Source of the DNA: Flectonema sp. DT1601
Taxonomy: Eukaryota > Euglenozoa > Diplonemea > Diplonemida > Diplonemidae
Assembly (NCBI GenBank): GCA_964019425.1
Contig: OZ025794.1
Coordinates: 1,116,001-1,180,000 of the forward strand
Direction: 5' to 3'
Length of the DNA stretch: 64,000 nucleotides
Shown: piece after piece, positions 54,659-61,885 of the stretch
How positions within the stretch are numbered: the stretch's first letter is position 1
Layout: the number at the start of each line of letters is the position of its first letter
The notes under the pieces: generated by a model
The model's input: only the letters and a program-made list of their open reading frames with translations
Databases searched by the model: none
What the model was told of the DNA's origin: nothing
Translations under genes and position numbers: made by a program

Positions 54659-56350
54659 ATGAAGTACAAAATACCTGAACCTCCGCCACCGCCAAGGGCG
54701 AGGGTGATGGGTGAAGGTATTGACTCGGGTGCGCCGGATGTTTTTATGACGTACTCAGGACTGGTGACTGTGGCTGCTGAAGGGCAACAAATCTCACCTC
54801 CGACCGATAGAGAGGCAGGTATGTTGGCTCCGATTTCGAAGGCCCGTTTGAACTTGGATAGGCTCGTGGAGCTTGACACGAATGGAATACTGCTGGGCAT
54901 TATTGACGTGATTCGAGATGTTTCCGCTTTCGAGGCCCTCTTCGTTCCTGGGACGGAGCTGACTCTGGGGAGCAGACCAACGTTTCGGGGAACTTCGAGG
55001 CACATGCTGAGACACATGCAACACCTGGAGGAGTGGGGTGTAGTTGAGCGTTCCGACCAACAGAAAGTCGTTCTTCCAGCTTTCACAGTGCCGAAGAGTT
55101 CAGGAGGCTTAAGGCTGGTATGTGATGGGAGGAAACTCAACCGGATGATGCGTCCGCCGCCACCTATGCTCCTTCCGGGGATTCGTGCGGTGATTGCTCG
55201 TTTTCTTTCGGCACGATACGTGGCCCAAGATGACGGCAAGAGTTGGTTTTACCAGTTTCCGCTAGGGCAGGGAATCGACGACTACTTCGGGGTGAATCTG
55301 AGTGGTGCGAGGGGTCCGTTCGTGCGTGCGAAGCTGCGGGCTCTGTGCATGGGATGGAGTTGGGCACCTTGCATCGCCCATCGCTCGGCGATGGTTCTGC
55401 TTCCGGAGTCTGACGGAGTGGCTTGGGTGGACAACTTCTTTGTGGTGGGTGATTCGAAGGAGGAGACTGCTCAGCGTTATTCGAGCTTCAAGAGAAGGGC
55501 GGATTACGTGGGTGCACATCTGAGTGACGCTGAGGACTTTGGCGTACCGAAGTCGAATTTTGAGGCTCTGGGTTTAGAATTTGATTTATCGGCGAACCCA
55601 CAGCGTTACCGGTCGGCACCGAGCTGGATTCAAAAGATGCTGTCTTCGGAGGCGTTACAAGAGGTGATGGGGGGACGCCCTACTGCTCGTTCATTCTACC
55701 GGGTCTTCGGTGGCTTGGTATGGTTTTGGTACACTACGGGACGCCGTTTGTGTTTCCTGCGCTCGACGCTGGCCTTTGTAAGGCGAGCGGGGAGGGTATT
55801 GGCCGCGGAGCCGTGCAAGTGGGACGAATCGTTCTCGCTAAGTTCGGCAGTTTTGCGTGAGTTGTTGGATGTTTTGGATGTGCTTCGGCAGAATGCCTGG
55901 GTTTTGGCTACCCCCGACTGTCCCGAGGTGACTGCATGGTCAGATGCTTCGGACAAGGAGTGGGCCGCTGTACTGGAGGTTGTTCCCGAGGAGGTGATCC
56001 AGGGCGTATTTCCCTCTCCCTCGGAGCATCACATATTCCTGAAGGAGGTATTCGCCGCTCTCCAGGCGGTGCGACTCGCTGCTGTTTTGAGACCGGGTCA
56101 CGTGCTGGATTTGCGGGTAGATAACACTGCGGCTGTGGCCGCAATAAACAAAGGCCACAGCTCAAACTTCATGGGGAACGAGATGCTCTGCGCATTGTTT
56201 GAGACAGCAGGTGCAGCTGATCTGCAAGTGAACTGCAGCTGGGTGGATACCAAGTCCCAGCGTGCAGACGAATATACGCGGGGCACTAAAGCGCCGGGTG
56301 GTAGAATCTGTTTGCCTAGTTTACCTCATCAATGTAAGTTTTTTGGGTGA
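54659..56350 (+). CDS. Reverse transcriptase-RNase H of the retrotransposon
   Basis: 563 codons from the first ATG after the recombinase; the frame is open far upstream but that part overlaps the recombinase. In order: a linker; fingers/palm with AFTVPKSSGGLRLVCDGRKL, the YQFPLGQGIDDYF region and a GWSWAP segment; the palm motif in AWVDNFFVVGD; a thumb-like part; then RNase H with AWSDASDKEWAA, an acidic helix (FLKEVFAALQAV), LRVDNTAAVAAINKG and a terminal DTKSQRADEYTR. These RNase H words are characteristic of DIRS/Ngaro-like elements. It makes the DNA copy from element RNA. No methyltransferase domain follows. Confidence 0.85.
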   Translation: MKYKIPEPPPPPRARVMGEGIDSGAPDVFMTYSGLVTVAAEGQQISPPTDREAGMLAPISKARLNLDRLVELDTNGILLGIIDVIRDVSAFEALFVPGTELTLGSRPTFRGTSRHMLRHMQHLEEWGVVERSDQQKVVLPAFTVPKSSGGLRLVCDGRKLNRMMRPPPPMLLPGIRAVIARFLSARYVAQDDGKSWFYQFPLGQGIDDYFGVNLSGARGPFVRAKLRALCMGWSWAPCIAHRSAMVLLPESDGVAWVDNFFVVGDSKEETAQRYSSFKRRADYVGAHLSDAEDFGVPKSNFEALGLEFDLSANPQRYRSAPSWIQKMLSSEALQEVMGGRPTARSFYRVFGGLVWFWYTTGRRLCFLRSTLAFVRRAGRVLAAEPCKWDESFSLSSAVLRELLDVLDVLRQNAWVLATPDCPEVTAWSDASDKEWAAVLEVVPEEVIQGVFPSPSEHHIFLKEVFAALQAVRLAAVLRPGHVLDLRVDNTAAVAAINKGHSSNFMGNEMLCALFETAGAADLQVNCSWVDTKSQRADEYTRGTKAPGGRICLPSLPHQCKFFG

Positions 56351-56456
56351 ATATTCCCCGTTTGTTTTTTCTCTTTCCTTTCCTTTATCCGCAAGCGGTC
56401 CCTATGGGTTTTAGAGCTGCGATCAACAAAATATAAGGCTTATCTGAATGGTTTTT

Positions 56457-56559
56457 GCACCGACGAAGTCGGAGAAGAAACTATTCAGATTAAGAGCCGT
56501 TATTTATTATGTCATGTTATCTATTTCCCTGTGCGCCAGTAAAACTAGCTGCGATCAAC
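56457..56559 (+). repeat. Right terminal repeat of the retrotransposon
   Basis: Identical to 52373-52475. A short AGCTGCGATCAAC copy precedes it at 56415-56427. Confidence 0.9.
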
Positions 56560-57339
56560 TGGTTGTTACATGTTACGTAATGATTGGGTTCTCAAGACTG
56601 GTTGCTTGCTAATGTGAATGCTGACGTTCGAACTGCCCCGACTTTCGAGTAGTTTCCTTTTCCGGCGTGTAACAATCCCGACTGACGAAAAAAGTTGGAG
56701 GAATTGCTAGTTTGTTGGGTTATATTCGTAGCAGCTTCACGGTGACGGCGGCCTTACTGAGAATTATCCCTGGTTGTTACGTGTTGAAAGTCACAGGTTA
56801 TAGCGTCAAAATAACACTCGCGTGGGTGGTTGCTCTCTTCGGAAAGCATAACTTCAGACCCGTCAATTCGCGGCGCTTATATCTACACACATTAATTAGT
56901 TGAACGAGTTCAAGTCACTTCCCTGCATAGCAGATCCGTGTCCTCTGTACTAACGCTATACTAAGTGTGACTGTGACTGATACACGTAATGGTTGGGTTC
57001 TTTAAGTACTCAGGACTGGTTGCTTGCTGATGTGAATGCTGACGTTCGAACTGCCCCGACTTTCGAGTAATTTTCCTTTCCGGCTTAGGATGACGCAGCG
57101 TGGTGGGTGCCTTGGGATTTAATAAATAAAGCGGAAATAAAGGGGCTTTCCCACCCCCCTTTATTCTGCTTATTTCCCCTTTATTTCCCCTTTATTTTGG
57201 AAAAAAAGGAAAAAAAGCCCTTTATTTGGATTAAAAGCCCTTTATTTCCCCTTTATTTTGGAATTACGGAAATTAAAGGGCATTAAAAGCCCTTTAATTT
57301 CCCCTTTATTTTGCCCCCTTTAAAGGGGTACAAGTATGA
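56560..57339 (+). repeat. Rep-C copy 3
   Basis: Starts TGGTTGTTACATGTTACG and runs to TACAAGTATGA, with the 63-codon frame at 56712-56903. At its end lies the empty target site of the 11.9-kb transposon (57340-57341). Confidence 0.85.
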
Positions 57340-57341
57340 TA

Positions 57342-57465
57342 TATAAATAAAAAAACGTTGTATGAAAAAGGAAAAAAAAAAAAAAAAAAAAGACCAGAAA
57401 AGGAAAGAGAAAATGAAAAGGTATAATATTATTGTGGGGATATGAGGGATAGCAGGGAGATGCTC
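57342..57465 (-). repeat. Partial EM, minus orientation
   Basis: Same truncation and orientation as 52074-52199 with small differences, so the Rep-C|EM junction is itself duplicated in the window. Confidence 0.8.
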
Positions 57466-57627
57466 TTTTTTTTTATTTTTTTATTTTTTTATTTTTTAGG
57501 GTAAAGGGGTCTTTCCTACACAAATAGTTTCAGAACTAACCATTCATTACAAAATCCAAAATGGCTGTAAACCGTCCAGTTCGATCCTGGGTGAGGGCAT
57601 TTTTTTTTTTTCCTGATTTTTTTTTCA

Positions 57628-58090
57628 GGTTGGACTTTGTACGGGGAGGTTGGCTTTTATTAGTGGCTCCCCCCCCTTGGGGGGGGTTGGGGGGGGGGCT
57701 TGCGTCCCGCCAAGAATTTGGCGGACGCAAGCCCCCCCTTGCACTCTTCCCCAGCTTAACATCCATTAGTAGCAAACTTGTTTTTTCAGGTTGGACTTTG
57801 TACAGGGGAGGTTGGCTTTTATTAGTGGCTCCCCCCCCTTGGGGGGGGTTGGGGGGGGGGCTTGCGTTCCGCCAAGAACTTGGCGGAACGCAAGCCCCCC
57901 TTGCACTCTTCCCAGCTTAATATCCATTAGTAGCAAATTTGTTTTTTGAGGTTGGACTTTGTACGGGAGAGGTTGGCTTTTATTAGTGGCTCCCCCCCCT
58001 TGGGGGGGGTTGGGGGGGGGGGCTTGCGTTCCGCCAAGTTCTTGGCGGAACGCAAGCCCCCCCTTGCACTATACCCCAGCTTAATACCTA
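57628..58090. repeat. Three tandem hairpin units in the MITE
   Basis: Each unit runs from GGTTGGACTTTGTAC through a C-run/G-run (TCCCCCCCCTTGGGGGGG, then TTGGGGGGGGG) to a long inverted repeat GGCTTGCGTTCCGCCAAG and its complement, then CTTCCCCAGCTTAA. Units 2 and 3 have perfect 18-bp arms with different loops. Unit 1 has GCGTCCCGCC against GGCGGACGC, so both arms differ from units 2 and 3 in the same way. The G-runs could form quadruplexes. Confidence 0.85.
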
Positions 58091-58120
58091 TTCTGGGTGA
58101 AAAAATCCGGTGAAAAAAAA

Positions 58121-58198
58121 AATGACGTTGGTCGGGATTGAGCCTGGGCGTCGGGTATCCAAAGTCAGTGCTCCCTCCGCTGAACCACATCCGCTCTT
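58121..58198 (-). repeat. tRNA-like sequence in the MITE
   Basis: On the minus strand: GATGTGGTTCAGCGGAGGGA as D-arm/A-box, GACTTTGGATAC as an anticodon-like loop (similar to tRNA-Gln with TTG), and GGCTCAATCCC as B-box, with normal spacing. Stems are imperfect, so a tRNA pseudogene or captured SINE head rather than a working tRNA. Confidence 0.5.
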
Positions 58199-58318
58199 AA
58201 AGACAGGTGCGGGTCTCGATGCATCCCATATACAGTTTTTGGGTCCCCCAGCCATTTTGGATTTTGTAATGAATGGTTAGTTCTGAAACTATTTGTGTAG
58301 TAAACACTAGTTTGCCCT

Positions 58319-59714
58319 ATTTTTTATTTATTATTTAAAAAAAAAGGAAACAATCAGTTTAGCGTCTCGATCAGGACGGAAAATAGAAATTAATCGACAT
58401 AGTCGATCGATAGAAAAAAAAACAATGATAACATTGTTTATTCTTTTTTTTTTTTTTTTTTTTTTAAATCCTTTTAATTATTTTAAAGAAAAAACAATCA
58501 GTTTAGCGTCTTGACCAGGACAGAAAATAGAAAGTAATCGACATAGTCGATCGATAAAAAAAAAACAATGATAACATTGTTTATTCCTTTTTTTTTTTTT
58601 TTTTTAACTTTTTATTTATTTTTTAAAGAAAAAACAATCAGTTTAGCGTCCTGACCAGGACGGAAAATAGAAATTAGTCGACAAAGTCGATCGATAAGAA
58701 ACAATGATAACATTGTTTATTCTTTTTTTTTTTTTAATTTTTTTTTATATTCTTTTTAATTAGTTTTGAAAAAAAAAAAACAATCAGTTTAGCGTCTTGA
58801 CCAGGACGGAAAATAGAAATTAATCGACATAGTCGATCGATAGAAAAAAAAACAATGATAACATTGTTTATTCTTTTTTTTTTTTTTTTTTTTTTTAAAT
58901 TAATTCCTTTTAATTATTTTAAAGAAAAAACAATCAGTTTAGCGTCTTGACCAGGACAGAAAATAGAAAGTAATCGACATAGTCGATCGATAAAAAAAAA
59001 ACAATGATAACATTGTTTATTCCTTTTTTTTTTTTTTTTTTAACTTTTTATTTATTTTTTAAAGAAAAAACAATCAGTTTAGCGTCCTGACCAGGACGGA
59101 AAATAGAAAGTAATCGACATAGTCGATCGATAAAAAAAACAATGATAACATTGTTTATTCCTTTTTTTTTTTTTTTTTTTATCTTTTTATTTATTTTTTA
59201 AAGAAAAAACAATCAGTTTAGCGTCCTGACCAGGACAGAAAATAGAAATTAGTCGACAAAGTCGATCGATAAGAAACAATGATAACATTGTTTATTCATT
59301 TTTTTTTTTTTTTTTTTTTAATATTCTTTTTATTTATTTTTAAAAAAAAACAATCAGTTTAGCGTCTTGACCAGGACGGAAAGTAGACAGTAATCGACAA
59401 AGTCGATCGATAAAAAAAAACAATGATAACATTGTTTATTTCTTTTTTTTTTTTTTTTTTTTATATCTTTTATTTATTTTTTAAAAGAAAAAACAATCAG
59501 TTTAGCGTCTTGACCAGGACGGAAAATAGAAATTAGTCGACAAAGTCGATCGATAAGAAACAATGATAACATTGTTTATTCATTTTTTTTTTTTTTTTTT
59601 ATTCTTTTTATTTATTTTTTAAAGAAAAAAATAATCAGTTTAGCGTCTTGACCAGGACGGAAAATAGAAATTAGTCGACAAAGTCGATCGATAAAAAAAA
59701 CAATGATAACATTG
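58319..59714 (-). repeat. Hairpin satellite array
   Basis: Minus-orientation monomers; many here combine the GTCTTGACCAGGACG loop with AGTCGACAAAGTCGATCG, a hybrid of the two monomer types not common in the other arrays. A local duplication with AATAGAAATTAATCGAC is seen at about 58380 and 58815. Ends ATAACATTGT before Rep-A. Confidence 0.85.
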
Positions 59715-60091
59715 TCAAATGACTTAGCCTGTTATTATAATGCCACAGGCAGGCCCTGCATTCAGCAACTATCCAGCAGTGCTTGGATGTCCTGATCTTC
59801 TTCTAAAAAAAAGAAAGAAAAACAAAACTGTAGCTGGGATCACTCAGGATCAACAGACTACCAATGCTACCTGTTGTACTTGCTCACTATGGGGGGTGAT
59901 GCCAAACACCCAGAAGTACTAAACTGCTTTCCTTCTTGCTGCCCAGGAGTTTCTGACCAGAACTAATAGAAAATAAAAAGTAGATGGGAAACAATAAAAA
60001 GTAAAATGGATATAACTGAAGTTAAACAAGACAAATGAAGTAACAGACCAGAACAGAAAGAGAATTGTAATAGAAGATTACAAATAAAAAA

Positions 60092-60280
60092 ATGCAAGTA
60101 TCAACACATAATCAAGATACACCAGCAGCTAACAAACAACATAAAATTGAAGATCAGTTGCCAGAGTATTTCAACCATGGTAGAATACTCGCCCCTCTGG
60201 CAGGGATTATCCCAGACTTGTCCTTTAATTTAGTTGGACACCATGGCTTACAACCCTTCCAGAGGGAAGCACCATTATGA
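60092..60280 (+). CDS. Hypothetical 62-residue protein or exon, repeated in every Rep-A
   Basis: ATG to TGA, beginning MQVSTHNQDTPAANK and ending LQPFQREAPL. Codon use and residue mix are not those of the AT-rich flanks. The 1,540-bp array has DRD for NQD and is otherwise the same; the 1,354-bp array encodes the identical peptide. Because those arrays are recently copied, conservation is weak evidence of selection. No family recognised, and no upstream start signal visible. Confidence 0.35.
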   Translation: MQVSTHNQDTPAANKQHKIEDQLPEYFNHGRILAPLAGIIPDLSFNLVGHHGLQPFQREAPL

Positions 60281-60536
60281 CTTCTATTTTTTTTCTTCAA
60301 GAAAATCATAAGGTGGGAACAAAGAAAAATGCTAAGAGGAACCCCCTATTAACACCTAAGACATCTAAACTGCAGCCCAGCTTATGCCCAATGCACTAAC
60401 AGGTCATTCCCTCACACTCAGATCAAAAAATCAAAGTTCAGAGTGCATCTTAGCATGAATGAGAGAAATTTCTCATCGCTTTTTTTGAACAAAAGGGATA
60501 GAAGAGGGGATAGAAAACGAACATAACAATAAAATT

Positions 60537-60690
60537 CTAAGTGAGAAACACTTAGCAGAAACACTTAGCAGCTTTTAAGGAGCTGAAAAGCAAAAAAAAA
60601 ATCTAAGTGAGAAACACTTAGTAGAAACAATTTGTAGCTGATTAAGCTGAAAATAAAAAAATAAAAAATTTCTAAGTGAGAAATACTTAG
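60537..60690. promoter_or_regulatory. Three spaced inverted repeats upstream of the two-exon gene
   Basis: CTAAGTGAGAAACACTTAG at 60537-60555 and 60603-60621, and CTAAGTGAGAAATACTTAG at 60672-60690, spaced 66-69 bp, alternating with AGCT-type half repeats (AGCTTTTAAGGAGCT). They end 70 bp before the start codon and are kept in every Rep-A unit. They could be binding sites or the hairpins of a satellite-like tract; function is inferred from position only. Confidence 0.45.
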
Positions 60691-60760
60691 CAACTTTTAG
60701 AACAAATATTTCAGTAAATAACCTGTTGAAATGGTAGTTAATGTAACCATTACAGGTTTG

Positions 60761-61528
60761 ATGCCAAAACTGACAAAGACTGAGTTGAGTTTACCAGGTG
60801 AGATTTGGACTGTTAGCTTTTGGCTAAGGCCCTCCCTGAAGAGCAAGAACAAAAAAACTACTCACACCTGAAGAAAACATACACAAAGAACACACTGTAA
60901 GCTGTGTGTGTATTTTGTGTTTGTCACAACAGGAGAGAAAAGAAAGAATGTCAAGGTTGGTCACCTTGCCTATCAACGCACAACATTGGTGGTCTATTAT
61001 TGGGAAAAGATTTTTGCATTGCTCGATACCGAGCTTCCAGGTAGATGGTTCTACATGCTGGAACCCTTGGGGGGAAAGGGCATTTTTCGTTGCTGCTATT
61101 GCGGTGACACAGTCTCCCCTCACCACGCCCGCCTGCTGGAAGTCAATAGGCAGGTCAACCACGCCCTCTCCCATGTGAACCACATTCAGGTCTCTAAGCT
61201 GAAGAGCGATGTCCCCGATGACCCCATGCTCACCAAGCCTGATGGCAGCATCATCCCGGTGGACGCACCATCCCTACCTAACCCCCCAACCAAGTCCCAG
61301 CGCGGGGCATTCATTTTCTCTGTTGTTGAATGCTTTGCGCTGGAGCTCCCCACAAAGCAAAAGTTGCGTGACCCCCTCTCCCTCCCGGTGCCCCAGCAGT
61401 CCGCCACACTGACCCAAGCGAAAGCAGCGAAAGCAGCAGAAAATGCTGCTGCCAGGAAAGTTGCACAAGAAAAAACTGCTCAGCGAAAAGAGGAGGCAAT
61501 GAACGAGAATGAGCCCCTCAGTGATTAA
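60761..61528 (+). CDS. Two-exon gene of unknown function, parent of Rep-A
   Basis: Exon 1 60761-60797 starts ATGCCAAAACTGACAAAG; intron 60798-60932 (135 bp) has GTGAGA at its left and TTTGTCACAACAG at its right; exon 2 60933-61528 ends TAA or equivalent stop after NENEPLSD. The joined frame is exactly 211 codons including stop, 210 residues. The middle has GIFRCCYCGDTVSPHH, a possible zinc-binding Cys/His cluster around residue 75-90, and the C-terminus is a long Ala/Lys/Glu helix (AKAAKAAENAAARKVAQEK). I recognise no family. All Rep-A units contain exon 1, this intron and the first ~62 bp of exon 2 and then diverge at GGTGGTCT, so this is the only full copy here. Intron structure is inferred from splice-site words and frame continuity. 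Confidence 0.6.
60798..60932 (+). other. Intron of the two-exon gene
   Basis: GTGAGATTTGG donor, TGTTTGTCACAACAG acceptor, phase 1. Present in near-identical form in every Rep-A unit. Confidence 0.6.
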
Positions 61529-61885
61529 ACCCACCGCACACGCGATGCGCCGGTCCAAAGTCCGGAACCTCACCACAAGCGATGGTCAGGAAGGGTGATG
61601 GGTCACTGGGCACAAGCGATGCCCATTTAGTTGTCAAAGTGACATGACGTATGGCAAACTGAACAGGTTTGACATCGCACAGCACACCAGCACCAACGGT
61701 ACCATCTGGATATCACTCACTTTTTTCACTAGAATTCACACATTTTCACACATTTTCACACATTTTCACGGGATTTCACTACCAGAAAGCAGCAAAAAAT
61801 TAAGTGAAAAATCGTGAAAAATCGTGAATTTTCGTGTAGCAAAGTGAAAAATCGTGAACACCTCCACCTGCCGATCGCCTCAATC
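61529..61885. other. 3' flank with TTCAC/GTGAA palindromic tract
   Basis: From about 61720, four TTTTCAC words on the left (61741-61771) face several GTGAAAAATC words on the right (61803-61859), an imperfect inverted repeat of about 130 bp. It may be a small inverted-repeat element lying just before the reverse-transcriptase frame. Otherwise nothing recognised. Confidence 0.4.

Larger units (their letters stand above)
52373..56559 (+). mobile_element. Ngaro/VIPER-type tyrosine-recombinase retrotransposon, looks whole
   Basis: A 4,187-bp element with identical 103-bp direct repeats at its ends (52373-52475 and 56457-56559). The repeat starts with a small hairpin (CCGACGAAGTCGG) and ends AGCTGCGATCAAC; a short extra copy of that end lies at 56415-56427, giving the split-repeat look known in tyrosine-recombinase (DIRS-order) elements. 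Four closely packed reading frames follow in order: a gag-like region in two frames, tyrosine recombinase, then reverse transcriptase-RNase H. That order (recombinase before reverse transcriptase) and the lack of a methyltransferase domain recall VIPER/Ngaro rather than classic DIRS. No target duplication is seen, as expected for recombinase insertion. GC content is far above the surroundings. Identical terminal repeats suggest a young copy; no obvious breaks. Confidence 0.8.
57499..58318. mobile_element. hAT-like MITE with hairpin repeats and a tRNA-like end
   Basis: Inverted ends of about 70 bp; the inner 50 bp (ACACAAATAGTTTCAGAACT ... CCAAAATGGCT) are a perfect match to the complement at 58250-58301. 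The tips read (TA)GGG(T/C)AAA. An ATTTTTTA flanks each side (57491-57498 and 58319-58326) and occurs once at the empty site 52225-52232, giving an 8-bp duplication (7 bp if the terminal A belongs to the element), as in hAT elements. The interior is three tandem ~170-bp hairpin units and a tRNA-like sequence. No transposase, so non-autonomous. A fragment lies at 16286-16470. Confidence 0.8.
59715..60760 (+). repeat. Rep-A single copy, upstream region of the parent gene
   Basis: Starts CAAATGACTTAGCC and is closest to the 1,354-bp form (no 186-bp extra piece). Holds a 60-codon frame (59740-59922) and a 62-codon frame (60092-60280). The 62-codon frame reads like real protein (LPEYFNHGRILAPLAGIIPD) and is kept in all arrays with only two residue changes; it might be an exon or a small gene. 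Nothing recognised. No obvious TATA box. Confidence 0.75.
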
